Shown here: one piece after another, positions 55,508-64,000 of the stretch
Position numbering within the stretch: position 1 is the first letter of the stretch
Layout: every line of letters starts with the position of its first letter
Source of the DNA: Parvibaculaceae bacterium
GTDB lineage: Bacteria > Pseudomonadota > Alphaproteobacteria > Parvibaculales > Parvibaculaceae
Length of the DNA stretch: 64,000 nt
Reading direction: 5' to 3'
NCBI GenBank assembly: GCA_029209985.1
Contig: JARGNZ010000014.1
Span: forward strand, 1 to 64,000
Notes under the pieces: generated by a model
The model's input: the letters and a program-made list of their open reading frames with translations, nothing else
Told to the model about the DNA's origin: nothing
Database searches by the model: none
Position numbers and translations under genes: made by a program

Positions 55508-56902
55508 CTACTGAGCTTGCTCTCCTGCTTTCAGTCCAATATCGAACCCTGCGAGATAGGCATTCGGCGTGCGGCCATCAAATGTACGGTTGTCAATAAA
55601 GGCGCTTTGTGGGGCGCGGTATCCATCGGTGTCCCACGGAAACTCTTCTTGCGCGGCATTGCCGTCTGCAACCACAAGCTTGGCGGCTTCTAAATAGATG
55701 TCAGGGCGATAAACGCTTTTTGCGACGTGGGCATACCACTCATCAGATTTCTCTTCGGTGATTTGGCCCCAGCGACGCATTTGCGACAGATACCAGATCG
55801 CGTCTGAGTAGTAGGGGTAGGTTGCGAAATAGCGATAAAAGACATTGAAGTCTGGAACGTCGCGCACATCCCCTTTTTCATATTCAAAAGTGCCCGTCAT
55901 TGATGCGGCAATCACTTCGGCATCCGCGCCAACGTAAGCGGATTGCGCCAAGATCTCTACGGCCTCAGCCCGATTTGCATTGTCGTTCTCATCCAACCAT
56001 TTGGCTGCGCGGATAAGAGCTTTAGTCAGCGCCAATGTGGTCTTTGGATTTTCTTCTGCAAACTCGGCAGTGATCCCAAAAACTTTTTCAGGATTATTTT
56101 TCCAGATTTCATAATCTGTGATGACAGGCACCCCAATGCCCTTAAACACGGCTTGCTGGTTCCATGGCTCGCCTACGCAGTAGCCAGAAATTGTGCCAGC
56201 TTCCATTGTGCTGGGCATTTGGGGAGGCGGCGTGACGGACAACAAAGCGTCGGCTTGAATTTGTCCTGACACATCTGTTTTGGAATAATAGCCGGGGTGA
56301 ATGCCGCCCGCTGCCAACCAATACCGCAGTTCATAGTTGTGTGTAGAAACCGGGAACACCATGCCCATGTTGAACGACTTGCCTTCGTCCTTAAACTTTT
56401 CGATCACCGGTTTTAGAGCATCTGCTTTGATGGGGTGAACGGGCAAACCATTGTCTTGCTTGGGAACATATTCTTTCATCATTTTCCAGACTTCGTTGGA
56501 AACGGTGATGCCATTGCCATTTAAGTCCATAGAAAAGGGGGTGATGATGTGGGCCTTGGTGCCAAACCCAATGGTTGCGGCAAGCGGTTGGCCCGCCAGC
56601 ATGTGCGCCCCGTCCAATTCGCCCGTGATGACCCGATCCAGCAATACCTTCCAATTGGCTTGCGGCTCTAGGGTGACGAAAAGCCCTTCGTCTTCGAAGT
56701 AGCCTTTTTCATATGCGATGGCGAGCGGGGCCATATCTGTTAATTTGATAAAGCCAAACTTCAGATCGCTTTTCTCTACATCCAGCTCTTCAGCGTGGGC
56801 AGGACCGTGGGCAATGCCGACGGTCATAAAAGCGGCGGCTCCTAAGAGGCCTGCCTTTTTGGCGAGTGAAAAAAGGTTCTGTCTGATCCGGTTCGTATTC
56901 AA
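55508..56902 (-). CDS. nrtA: Nitrate ABC transporter substrate-binding protein
   Basis: A 464-residue periplasmic binding protein of the NrtA/CmpA family with a signal peptide (hydrophobic [15 protein letters not shown], cleavage after AHA). The mature protein starts [20 protein letters not shown], the family's N-terminus, and shares its order of blocks with NasS. TTG at 56902 is placed eight bases after AGGAG, which makes it the likely start; GTG at 56911 is inside the ribosome-binding site. It is the first gene after the leader at 56933-57044. Confidence 0.9.
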   Translation of the reverse strand: MNTNRIRQNLFSLAKKAGLLGAAAFMTVGIAHGPAHAEELDVEKSDLKFGFIKLTDMAPLAIAYEKGYFEDEGLFVTLEPQANWKVLLDRVITGELDGAHMLAGQPLAATIGFGTKAHIITPFSMDLNGNGITVSNEVWKMMKEYVPKQDNGLPVHPIKADALKPVIEKFKDEGKSFNMGMVFPVSTHNYELRYWLAAGGIHPGYYSKTDVSGQIQADALLSVTPPPQMPSTMEAGTISGYCVGEPWNQQAVFKGIGVPVITDYEIWKNNPEKVFGITAEFAEENPKTTLALTKALIRAAKWLDENDNANRAEAVEILAQSAYVGADAEVIAASMTGTFEYEKGDVRDVPDFNVFYRYFATYPYYSDAIWYLSQMRRWGQITEEKSDEWYAHVAKSVYRPDIYLEAAKLVVADGNAAQEEFPWDTDGYRAPQSAFIDNRTFDGRTPNAYLAGFDIGLKAGEQAQ

Positions 56903-56932
56903 CGCTATCACTCCTAAATTAAAAACCATTGC

Positions 56933-57044
56933 GCCCTACAAATACGAAACGCCGCTTACCAACATCTCCGCCTAGACGGGGACTTGGTAAGCGACGTTGC
57001 TTAGGCCCATCTCGGGGCTATATTTGTAAGGGCCGGCGCCCTAC
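56933..57044 (-). promoter_or_regulatory. Multi-hairpin leader RNA, probable NasT target
   Basis: In the transcript (minus strand) come hairpin H1 (57044-57026, GTAGGGC-GCCG-GCCCTTAC), hairpin H2 (57020-57002, GCCC-CGAGAT-GGGC with a six-base loop) and a long hairpin H3 (56996-56950). H3 pairs CGTCGCTTACCAA with TTGGTAAGCGGCG over 13 bp and is followed by TTTCGTATTTG. This is the form of an attenuator terminator. The H1 3' strand and its following bases (GCCCTTACAAATA) can also pair with TATTTGTAGGGC after H3, giving an outer alternative. NasT's ANTAR domain acts on such leaders. The loops do not clearly show the expected A1/G4 bases. Confidence 0.6.
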
Positions 57045-57236
57045 GCACTCTCCTTTACAGGATCCGTGCCAAGTTTTGCCGCTGGCGTCTGGGAAGGGAA
57101 AATGTTGAAAAATAGCTTATTTCTGCCATGTATTTTTAGTCTGCGTTACGAACCGCGCTTGCGACACGCCCCCACCCCCACCGTTAATGGCTAGATATTA
57201 TGCAGCGCATCATTTCTGCTTAAAAATTGACCAGAC

Positions 57237-58433
57237 TCACACTGAATAGGCGCTAACTTCCAAAGAGCTGAGATATTGCTCAATTTCTGCTGGGTCAAAT
57301 GCGTGCCCGTCGTAGAAGCGACCGGAGAAAAAGTCGGTTTTTTCTGGCGTCATTTGATGCGCCAGATTTGGTGCTGATGCCGCCAACGCCCGCGCATATA
57401 TATCTGGGCGGTACACTTGCTTGACGACCTCCACCCCTTGCGGGCTGTGGGCTACGTGTCCCCACCGCACCATCTGGCTATAAAGCCACAAGCTCTGGGC
57501 CGTCCACGGTATATTGGCAGCGTTGGCGTGGAAACTCATGAAAGCTGTCTTTGCAGCAGACGTTTCTTTAATCACATTGCCGGAAAGAGAGCGCCCGATT
57601 GCCTCCGCAGAGGTTCCAACAAACTCTTCTTGAGACAAAATACCAGCCAACTCGTTATGGTTCTCCGGCGCTTCACACCAAGCACAGGCGGCATCTAAGC
57701 TCACAATAAGTGCATCCACAATGTCCGGGTGCGCCTCTGCCCAATCTGTCCGCATGCCCAACACTTTCTCTAAGCATCCGGGCCAAATGGCAGACTTGGA
57801 GAGCACCGCTTGCCCTACATTTTCTTGATCTGCAAGCGTAGACCAAGGCTCGCCCACGCAGAAACCATCAATGTGGCCCTCTTTCAAAGCGGCCACCATT
57901 TGGGACGGCGGCACGGCTGTGAAGCGCACATCGTAATCGGGCCGGATACCGGATGCGGCCAACCAATAGCGCAATTCGTAATTATGCGCTGAGAAGGGAT
58001 AGACCACGGCAAAGGTCAGTTGCTCGCGTGCTTGTTGCTTTCTGCGTGCCATACATTTTGCGAGGGCTCGACCCACACTGACCGGGTCGCCCAAGACCAA
58101 ATCTTTCTGCACAGAGCGCATAGATGCCAATAGATCATTGGAAACCGTGACAGCATTGCCCCCCATGCCCAGTGCCATGGGGGTGATGAGGTCAACCTTG
58201 AGGTGGCCCAATCCTAGACTGGCGGCAATCGGCATCGGCCCCAACATTTGCGCCGCATGGAAATGATGGTGGATTGTTCGATCGCGAATATTGGCCCATG
58301 AAACTTCTTTATGCAGCTCTACATCTAGACCATTGCGTGCAAAAAAACCTTTTTGGGCCGCAATCACCAGCGGCGCACTGTCAACCAACGGAATAAAGCC
58401 AAGATGGATTTTTGGGAAGTTTGAGGTCGTCAT
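57237..58433 (-). CDS. nasS: Nitrate/nitrite sensor of the NasT system
   Basis: NasS resembles the binding proteins NrtA/CmpA but has no signal peptide and is cytoplasmic; without nitrate it holds NasT inactive. The 398-residue product starts HLGFIPLVDSAPLVIAAQKGFF, and AAQMLGPMPIAASLGLGH and GFCVGEPW match NrtA. It overlaps nasT by four bases (ATGA) and is followed by the nas leader and nrtA. Confidence 0.92.
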   Translation of the reverse strand: MTTSNFPKIHLGFIPLVDSAPLVIAAQKGFFARNGLDVELHKEVSWANIRDRTIHHHFHAAQMLGPMPIAASLGLGHLKVDLITPMALGMGGNAVTVSNDLLASMRSVQKDLVLGDPVSVGRALAKCMARRKQQAREQLTFAVVYPFSAHNYELRYWLAASGIRPDYDVRFTAVPPSQMVAALKEGHIDGFCVGEPWSTLADQENVGQAVLSKSAIWPGCLEKVLGMRTDWAEAHPDIVDALIVSLDAACAWCEAPENHNELAGILSQEEFVGTSAEAIGRSLSGNVIKETSAAKTAFMSFHANAANIPWTAQSLWLYSQMVRWGHVAHSPQGVEVVKQVYRPDIYARALAASAPNLAHQMTPEKTDFFSGRFYDGHAFDPAEIEQYLSSLEVSAYSV

Positions 58434-59059
58434 GAAGTTGCCCCTCCAAGAAGTTCGGATGCGGTGATGACACTTTGAGCTATATCGGCAAGGCGTTTCT
58501 TCTGCGTCATGGCTGTACGCCGCAGGAGAGTGTAGGCCTCATCCTCGCTCATGCCACGCGACTGCATCATGATCCCTTTTGCCCGTTCAATAATTTTTCT
58601 ATCTGCCAGCTCGGACCGGGCTTCTTCTAGCTCAATGCGCAATTTTGAAAATGTATTGAACCGGGAAATGGCCATATCGACGATTGTCTTGATACGTTCC
58701 TTTTTCAATCCATCGACGACATAGGCAGACACGCCCGCATCCATGGCGGCATTTGTCCTTTCACTATCGGACTGATCCACGAACATGGCGACCGGGCGGG
58801 AGACGGACCGTGACACGAGAAACATCTGTTCCAACACATCGCGACTGGGGTTTTCCAGATCTATAATGATGACATCGGGGTCGAGCCTGACAAGCTGACG
58901 CATGAGATTTGTTGTATCCGACAGGCGGTGCACATTGACCAAACCCGCCTCCCGCAATCCATCTTCTAGAATCGCGGCGCGTACATCATTTTCATCGATG
59001 ACAACAACTATGGGCGACGCATTCACAGACGCGGGCCCCTTCATCTTCTCTCGTTTCAT
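58430..59059 (-). CDS. nasT: ANTAR-domain antitermination regulator
   Basis: A 209-residue response-regulator-like protein. The receiver-like part (about 15-130) contains DPDVIIIDLENPSRD, and the C-terminal ANTAR domain (about 145-200) has ERAKGIMMQSRGMSEDEAYTLLRRTAM. In nitrate clusters NasT binds leader RNA and prevents termination, under control of NasS. The target here is most likely the leader at 56933-57044. A second in-frame ATG at 59044 is possible. Confidence 0.93.
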   Translation of the reverse strand: MKREKMKGPASVNASPIVVVIDENDVRAAILEDGLREAGLVNVHRLSDTTNLMRQLVRLDPDVIIIDLENPSRDVLEQMFLVSRSVSRPVAMFVDQSDSERTNAAMDAGVSAYVVDGLKKERIKTIVDMAISRFNTFSKLRIELEEARSELADRKIIERAKGIMMQSRGMSEDEAYTLLRRTAMTQKKRLADIAQSVITASELLGGATS

Positions 59060-59129
59060 GCCTAAAGTTTTAAGCAGAGATTTTTGTGCAACGCAACATA
59101 ATCATGTGATCTGGTTAATGGATGCAACA

Positions 59130-59861
59130 TCACCCCTCACCAAACCCCGTCTCAATAAGGGTTTGTGCCTTCTGAAAATCTTGAGGTGAATTGATGTTCA
59201 GAAAATCATTTGGGCGGTTTTTGTCAAAAGTAACCTTCAAGGCGTCACACCGGCGCAATGCTTTATAGATCGCTCGCATTTCTTGACCCTCCACCCATTC
59301 CATTAATTGAGGGGCAAGAGAGACCGGCCATATGGCACATGTAGGATAGTCCCGGCCTGCGCAAAAGGCAAAGCGCGGTTGCTCGGGCGCATGAGGCGGG
59401 CTTGCTAAGTGCGCCACAAATGTGGGGGGTAAAAAGGGCATGTCGGCGGGGACCGTCACTATTTCCGTTCGCCCTTTTTCACCCTCTAAAGCGTGCGCAT
59501 ATTTTAGAGCGCTTGCAATCGCAACCAAGGGACCACCGGACTGACGGGCTGGGCGGCGTTCTGCACCCTGCTTGCTCACGGGATTAGTTTTGATATCCGG
59601 CACGGCCTTACAGCCCAACACGCTTGCTTCTTGAAAGCTTTCTGAAACGGAGAAGACCACATCATCTACTTGCGGGGCTAAGAGATCATAGCTGTGCTGC
59701 AGAAGCGTTTTGCCTCCCAGCATGGCCCATGGTTTTGGCACTGATACATGGTTAGACGGCACATCGTTAGGAGACACGCCGTTAAGAGATGTACCGTCAG
59801 GAGGCCCATCAGCCAATCGGGTTCCCAGACCCCCTGCCAGAATAACACCCAGCCTACGCAT
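59130..59861 (-). CDS. mobA: MobA-like molybdenum cofactor nucleotidyltransferase
   Basis: A 243-residue nucleotidyltransferase that attaches GMP to molybdopterin, giving the guanine dinucleotide cofactor NasA needs. The nucleotide loop LAGGLGTRL is at the N-terminus and VTVPADMPFLPP holds the metal aspartate. Between GTRLADG and the lysine motif VPKPWAMLGG lie about 20 extra residues made of five-residue repeats. The C-terminal FLNINSPQDFQKAQ is typical. Other sugar-nucleotidyltransferase roles are possible, but the neighbourhood supports MobA. Confidence 0.85.
   Translation of the reverse strand: MRRLGVILAGGLGTRLADGPPDGTSLNGVSPNDVPSNHVSVPKPWAMLGGKTLLQHSYDLLAPQVDDVVFSVSESFQEASVLGCKAVPDIKTNPVSKQGAERRPARQSGGPLVAIASALKYAHALEGEKGRTEIVTVPADMPFLPPTFVAHLASPPHAPEQPRFAFCAGRDYPTCAIWPVSLAPQLMEWVEGQEMRAIYKALRRCDALKVTFDKNRPNDFLNINSPQDFQKAQTLIETGFGEG
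59748..59807 (-). repeat. 15-bp tandem repeats inside mobA
   Basis: Three clear units read on the minus strand (ACATCTCTTAACGGC, GTGTCTCCTAACGAT, GTGCCGTCTAACCAT at 59792-59748) and a weaker fourth (59807-59793) encode the peptides TSLNG, VSPND, VPSNH and GPPDG. The length is a multiple of three, so unit loss or gain would stay in frame. Confidence 0.75.
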
Positions 59862-59908
59862 TCACTCTCCTTTGGTGCCGCGCTGTATCGCGACATTGGT
59901 CAATATTA

Positions 59909-59922
59909 TTGTTTTAGGTCAA
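59909..59922 (+). promoter_or_regulatory. Candidate FNR-type site upstream of hemN
   Basis: TTGTTTTAGGTCAA agrees with TTGAT-N4-ATCAA at 8 of 10 positions. It lies about 70 bases before the hemN start, a plausible place for oxygen-responsive activation. Confidence 0.4.
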
Positions 59923-59990
59923 TGCTCACAAGGGCGTTCTCCATGACACTCCCGCCACGCTCACTTCACCGACGCGCTAAAGGACTGACC

Positions 59991-61346
59991 ATGATTGACC
60001 CGACCCATATACTCTCCAAATATCCAGCGAGCGTGCCACGCTATACATCTTATCCCACAGCGCCCCATTTTCAGGTCGGACTTGGTGAGCCTTTGATGGA
60101 ACAGCTGTTGGATGGGTTAACACCTGAAAAGCGCATATCGGTTTACATCCATATTCCTTTTTGTGATCGGCTATGTTGGTTTTGTGGGTGCAACACAAAG
60201 CACACCAAAAAATATGCCCCTATCACCGATTACGTCACCGCTTTAATCGAAGAGATTTTTTTGGTCACCAGTAAGCTGACCTTCAAACCAACTTTAGACC
60301 ATCTTCACTTTGGGGGCGGCTCTCCCAGCTTGCTCTCTGCTTCCGATTTTACGCGGTTGCGCGGGGCTTTGGCTTGTGCCTTTGAGATTGATGCAGAAAC
60401 CGAAATCGGCATTGAGGTGGACCCCTCCGATGTAACAGGGGAGACCCTTGTCGGCTTGCAGGTGCTTGGGTTAACACGGGCCAGTATTGGCGTGCAAGAT
60501 TTTGACCCTGCGGTGCAGAAGGCGATCAACCGCCCCCAAACATTTGACCAAACGTCTCAAGTTGTTGGGGCGTTGCGGGCCACAGGCATTCGATCACTCA
60601 ACATTGATGCGCTCTATGGCTTGCCTTTGCAAACGCTTGCAAAAGTAAAACGCACGATGAAGAAGGTGGTTAAACTCCGCCCAGAACGCATTGCGCTTTT
60701 TGGGTATGCCCATGTGCCGTGGCTGAAGAAGCATCAACAGATGATCAATGAAGCCGACTTGCCCAGCATGTTGGACCGGTTTGCACAAGCCGAACTGGCC
60801 GCTCAGATTTTTCAGGCGGCAGGATATCAAAAGATTGGCATCGATCACTTTGCCCTGCCCTCTGATCCACTGGCCCAAGCGGCTCGCGCGGGCACGTTGC
60901 ACCGAAACTTCCAAGGATATACGACAGACCGATGCGATACGTTGCTGGGTCTTGGAGGGTCTTCTATTGGACAATTTGGAGGCGGTTACATCCAGAATAT
61001 TGTGCCAACGGGACAGTATCAAGACGCCATCCGCCGGGGGGAGCTGGCCGCACTCAAGGGCGTTGCCTTGACCCGTGACGACATCATACGCGGACATATT
61101 ATTGAGCGTTTGATGTGTGACTTCGGGTTTTCGTTTGATCAATTGCGCACGCAATTTGGCGAGGATGCCGCCCCTTACATTGAGCAGGCACATTCGATTG
61201 CCAGCGCTGAGGAGGATGGCCTGTGCGCTCTCAAAGAGGAACGCTTTTACGTGCCGGATGAGGCGCGACCCTTTGTGCGCCTTGTGGCGGCACGTTTTGA
61301 TGCCTATTTAACCCAAGCAAATGCGCGTTACTCGGCTGCGATTTAG
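59991..61346 (+). CDS. hemN: Oxygen-independent coproporphyrinogen III oxidase
   Basis: HemN is a radical-SAM enzyme converting coproporphyrinogen III to protoporphyrinogen IX without oxygen. The 451-residue product has the cluster motif CDRLCWFC with C58, C62 and C65, and an extra cysteine right after (GCN), as in true HemN. The N-terminal YPASVPRYTSYPTAPHF is also characteristic. AGGA stands six bases before the ATG at 59991; the frame is open to 59748 but that part overlaps mobA. Heme feeds the cytochrome seen elsewhere here and siroheme shares the early pathway. Confidence 0.95.
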   Translation: MIDPTHILSKYPASVPRYTSYPTAPHFQVGLGEPLMEQLLDGLTPEKRISVYIHIPFCDRLCWFCGCNTKHTKKYAPITDYVTALIEEIFLVTSKLTFKPTLDHLHFGGGSPSLLSASDFTRLRGALACAFEIDAETEIGIEVDPSDVTGETLVGLQVLGLTRASIGVQDFDPAVQKAINRPQTFDQTSQVVGALRATGIRSLNIDALYGLPLQTLAKVKRTMKKVVKLRPERIALFGYAHVPWLKKHQQMINEADLPSMLDRFAQAELAAQIFQAAGYQKIGIDHFALPSDPLAQAARAGTLHRNFQGYTTDRCDTLLGLGGSSIGQFGGGYIQNIVPTGQYQDAIRRGELAALKGVALTRDDIIRGHIIERLMCDFGFSFDQLRTQFGEDAAPYIEQAHSIASAEEDGLCALKEERFYVPDEARPFVRLVAARFDAYLTQANARYSAAI

Positions 61347-61783
61347 AGACGGCGCAGGCCGGATTGTGCGTTGATTGTTTGGGTGTATTCGCTCAACAAA
61401 GTCAGTTGGTTTTCGACTTCCCCTGACATGCGCTCCAATAGGCCGAGCTGGCTTTTGAACATGGAGTCGATGAACTCTAAGCACGCCACTCCATTATCTG
61501 GCTGTTTGGAAAGCTCAACAATTTTTGCAATATCGTTAAGGGCGCAGCCGTGGTTTCTAAAATGGAGAATGAGGGCCATACGGGCGCGATCTTTCTCAAA
61601 ATAAATGCGCCTATTGCCAACACGCTTGGGCGCGAGCAGCCCCTTCTCCTCATAGAACCGGATGGTGCGCGGGGTGAGATCAAATTGGGAGGCCATTTGG
61701 GTGATGGTAAAAGAGGGCGCTTTCTCGCCCTCTTCTCTCATCGTGTTCGCCTCATGCGCCAAACTCTGTCGCATATCAAACAT
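61343..61783 (-). CDS. MerR family regulator (LiuR-like)
   Basis: A 146-residue MerR-type regulator with FTITQMASQFDLTPRTIRFYEEKGLLAP as the DNA-binding domain and a C-terminal coiled coil. The short effector region without clustered cysteines argues against metal sensing. It lies just downstream of mmsA on the same strand; LiuR-like MerR regulators commonly control branched-chain amino acid catabolism, so that assignment is likely but unproved. AAGGAT precedes its ATG. Its end overlaps the converging hemN by four bases. Confidence 0.87.
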   Translation of the reverse strand: MFDMRQSLAHEANTMREEGEKAPSFTITQMASQFDLTPRTIRFYEEKGLLAPKRVGNRRIYFEKDRARMALILHFRNHGCALNDIAKIVELSKQPDNGVACLEFIDSMFKSQLGLLERMSGEVENQLTLLSEYTQTINAQSGLRRL

Positions 61784-61819
61784 GGTATATCCTTCATCCT
61801 ACCTGTTGATTGAGAAGCT

Positions 61820-63316
61820 CTATTCCATTGTTGGAATGACGAAGGCTTGGTCGCTCACCTCGCCGTCAGGCCAGCGTTGGGTGACCGTTTTTATCTTCGT
61901 CCAAAAGCGCACACCTTCAGGGCCGTGTTGATTGACATCACCAAAAGCGGAGCGTTTCCATCCGCCAAATGTGTGATAGGCGACTGGCACAGGGATGGGT
62001 ACATTGACCCCCACCATGCCCACTTCTACTTGGTCGGCAAATTCACGCGCGGCCTTGCCGCTGGAGGTGAAGATCGCCGCGCCGTTCCCATATTGGTGGG
62101 TGGTGGCAAGCTCTGCTGCTTCTTCAAGCGTGTTCACGCGCACCACTTGAAGGACCGGGCCAAAAATTTCTTCTTGATAGGAAACCATCTCTGGCTTCAC
62201 ATCATCGAACAAAGTGGGGCCAATGAAAAAGCCCTCTTCATTGCCTTGTAACTTGAAACCTCGGCCATCGAGTTTCAAAGTCGCTCCTTCATCAATTCCC
62301 ATTTGGATATAGGATTCAATTTTTTGACGGTGCGCGGCCGAGACAACCGGCCCATAGTGGGCATCACCATCTGTGGAAATGCCAACGCGCAAGTTTTGCG
62401 CTTCCACCAAAGCTTTTTCAACAAAGCGATCTGCTGTTTCTTTACCCACAGCCACCACAACAGGCAAAGCCATGCAGCGTTCACCAGCCGACCCGAAGGC
62501 AGCCCCGATGACATCGTTGACGGTTTGCTCCATGTTGCAATCTGGCAAGATAACGCCGTGGTTTTTTGCCCCGCCCATTGCTTGCACTCGTTTGCCGTGC
62601 GCTGTGCCGGTGGCGTAAACATATTGAGCAATGTCAGATGACCCCACAAAGCTCACCGCTTTGACATCTGGATGGGTGAGAAGGCGGTCCACCGCTACTT
62701 TGTCACCGTGCACACAATTCAGCACGCCGGGAGGGCCCCCTGCTTCTAAGAACAATTCCACCAAACGCACGGGAACGGTTGGATCTTTTTCGCTTGGCTT
62801 GAGCACAAAGGTGTTGCCGCACGCCACCGCCACAGAAAACATCCAACACGGGATCATGGCTGGAAAGTTAAATGGTGTAATACCCGCAACGACCCCGAGC
62901 GGTTTGCGCATGGAGTAAACATCAATGCCCGGACCTGCATCTTGGGTGTATTCGCCTTTCTGCAAATGGGGAATGCCGCAGGCAAACTCCACCACATCAA
63001 TGCCCCGTTGAATGTCGCCGATGGAGTCCGCAATGACTTTGCCGTGTTCCGCAGACAACAGTTGCGCCAGCTCTTGAATGTTAAGTTCCAATAGGCGCTT
63101 AAATTCAAACAGCACCCGAGCGCGCTTTTGCGGGTTGGTCTTGGACCAACTTGGGAAGGCATCCTTGGCCGCCTGAACGGCTTCATCAACACGAGCCTCA
63201 CCAGCCAAGGGAACACGGGCTTGAGTTGCCCCTGTATTTGGGTCCAAAACCTCCCCATATCGGTCGGCTTTCCCGCCCACAAGTTTACCCGCAATGACGT
63301 GTTCAATCTCGCGCAT
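61820..63316 (-). CDS. mmsA: Methylmalonate-semialdehyde dehydrogenase (acylating)
   Basis: MmsA oxidises methylmalonate semialdehyde to propionyl-CoA with CoA and NAD+, in valine and thymine breakdown. The 498-residue aldehyde dehydrogenase has GSSDIAQYVYATGTAHGKRVQAMGGAKNH around the cofactor site and the catalytic Cys in GSAGERCMALP. The ATG at 63316 has GGGAGAG upstream and gives the normal length; the frame is open to 63427. Propionyl-CoA formed here would be used with the epimerase at 10.6 kb. Confidence 0.95.
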   Translation of the reverse strand: MREIEHVIAGKLVGGKADRYGEVLDPNTGATQARVPLAGEARVDEAVQAAKDAFPSWSKTNPQKRARVLFEFKRLLELNIQELAQLLSAEHGKVIADSIGDIQRGIDVVEFACGIPHLQKGEYTQDAGPGIDVYSMRKPLGVVAGITPFNFPAMIPCWMFSVAVACGNTFVLKPSEKDPTVPVRLVELFLEAGGPPGVLNCVHGDKVAVDRLLTHPDVKAVSFVGSSDIAQYVYATGTAHGKRVQAMGGAKNHGVILPDCNMEQTVNDVIGAAFGSAGERCMALPVVVAVGKETADRFVEKALVEAQNLRVGISTDGDAHYGPVVSAAHRQKIESYIQMGIDEGATLKLDGRGFKLQGNEEGFFIGPTLFDDVKPEMVSYQEEIFGPVLQVVRVNTLEEAAELATTHQYGNGAAIFTSSGKAAREFADQVEVGMVGVNVPIPVPVAYHTFGGWKRSAFGDVNQHGPEGVRFWTKIKTVTQRWPDGEVSDQAFVIPTME

Positions 63317-63395
63317 GTCGCTCTCCCAGTGAATTTGGTGTTGCTTAGAGAATTGCATGTGTGTTTTTGCAGTTAAATATCCTTTTTTGCAGGAC

Positions 63396-63417
63396 TTACC
63401 TGTAAAAATGCAGGTAA
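63396..63417. promoter_or_regulatory. Inverted repeat between mmsA and a LysR gene
   Basis: TTACCTG and CAGGTAA are exact inverted arms separated by eight bases, ending eight bases before the LysR start and about 80 before mmsA. It could be an operator or a regulator autoregulation site. Confidence 0.5.
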
Positions 63418-63425
63418 TATGCAGC

Positions 63426-64000
63426 ATGAATTGGGATGACCTCAGATTGTTTTTGGAAGTTGCGCGGCGTCAAACCCTTGACGAAGCTGCAACGAGCCTG
63501 CGCCAAGATGCAACAACGGTGAGCCGTCGGCTGCGCCGGTTGGAAACACAGCTGGGGCAAACCTTGTTTGAGCGCACCCGGCGTGGGCACATTTTAAGCG
63601 CTGCGGGGGAGAGGCTTGTTGTGCATGTGGAAGCGATGGAAGCATCGGCGGCTGGCATCACCGGAGCCGGAGACGCGGCCAGCGATATGTCAGGCCATGT
63701 GCGTGTGGGCGTGCCCGAGGGTCTTGGGGTTTCCTTCATTGCCCCGGCGCTGAGTGAGCTTGCCACCCAATATCCCCAATTGCACATCGATCTAATTACA
63801 CTGTCGGGATTTGTGAGCGTGCCTAAGCGAGAGGCGGATATGTCAATCCTCTTGACCCGCCCACAGAAGGGGCGTCTTAAAGTGCTTAAACTGGGGGATC
63901 AATCGCTCTGCCTTTATGGGCACAAAAATTACCTTAGAAAGCACCGGCCTGTAAAAACCCTCCAAGATCTTCAAGACCATACGCTTATTGGATATGTGGA
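63426..64000 (+). CDS. LysR family transcriptional regulator (cut by window end)
   Basis: The first 191 or so codons of a LysR-type regulator: WDDLRLFLEVARRQTLDEAATSLRQDATTVSRRLRRLETQLGQTLFER is the helix-turn-helix domain, and the effector domain begins after about residue 90. The gene runs off the window, so the end is missing. It is divergent from mmsA and probably regulates it or itself. Confidence 0.9.
   Translation, partial: MNWDDLRLFLEVARRQTLDEAATSLRQDATTVSRRLRRLETQLGQTLFERTRRGHILSAAGERLVVHVEAMEASAAGITGAGDAASDMSGHVRVGVPEGLGVSFIAPALSELATQYPQLHIDLITLSGFVSVPKREADMSILLTRPQKGRLKVLKLGDQSLCLYGHKNYLRKHRPVKTLQDLQDHTLIGYV

Overview
The window reads as a chromosomal segment of an alphaproteobacterium of moderate GC. 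This rests on family content: a PAS_5 protein, a DUF2470/HugZ protein, a PolA that keeps its proofreading domain, a NasS/NasT-controlled nitrate cluster, MmsA with a MerR regulator, and small palindromic intergenic repeats of the kind common in alphaproteobacteria. No genus can be named. Genes are dense on both strands and often overlap by 1 or 4 bases. No rRNA, CRISPR array, prophage or insertion sequence was seen; there is one tRNA.

Layout. 1-14.3 kb is mostly housekeeping: an unknown membrane-anchored protein, a MATE exporter, a HugZ-like protein, ATP-type PEP carboxykinase (pckA), a bicupin, DNA polymerase I (polA), an orphan ABC ATPase, methylmalonyl-CoA epimerase, a TetR/saccharopine-dehydrogenase-like divergent pair with two clear operators, a YqaA-like membrane protein and a PAS_5 protein. 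At 14.3 kb lies tRNA-Arg(CCG). Next to it is a defence locus, 14.9-22.3 kb: a type I restriction-modification operon hsdM-hsdS-FRG-hsdR in which an FRG-domain protein sits between hsdS and hsdR. The C-terminus of the FRG protein resembles the C-terminus of HsdR, which suggests it is a second effector for the same methyltransferase complex. This is the most notable observation in the window.

22.5-28.8 kb holds an SDR/LysR divergent pair, MarC, a second LysR, ilvD and a uracil-DNA-glycosylase-family protein. 28.8-35.2 kb is an iron/flavin cluster around a Fur-box-like site: an outer-membrane barrel, a Tat-exported FMN-binding protein, an ApbE flavin transferase without a signal peptide, a small membrane protein, a lipoprotein, a TonB-dependent receptor and a PepSY protein. 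35.3-38.4 kb is a periplasmic redox operon (cytochrome c5-like lipoprotein, Tat-exported sugar-lactone-oxidase-like flavoprotein, Tat-exported PLP enzyme) divergent from a TetR gene with two matching palindromes. 38.6-43.6 kb has a DUF1348 protein behind a strong palindromic operator, a secreted PAN-like protein, a hybrid histidine kinase facing a NarL-type regulator, and a zinc-ribbon membrane protein.

43.7-59.9 kb is regulatory and nitrogen related: an ECF41-type sigma factor with its AhpD-like partner and a matching promoter, then a long minus-strand nitrate assimilation cluster. It runs from mobA through nasT and nasS to a multi-hairpin leader RNA, an ABC nitrate importer (nrtA, nrtB and a fused double ATPase), a FAD/NAD(P)H oxidoreductase, a siroheme nitrite reductase, a flavin reductase and nasA. 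Nitrate is imported, reduced to nitrite by NasA and to ammonium by NirA. NasS/NasT probably control read-through of the leader, and MobA makes the molybdenum cofactor NasA needs. 60-64 kb has hemN, a MerR regulator, mmsA and a LysR gene cut by the window end.
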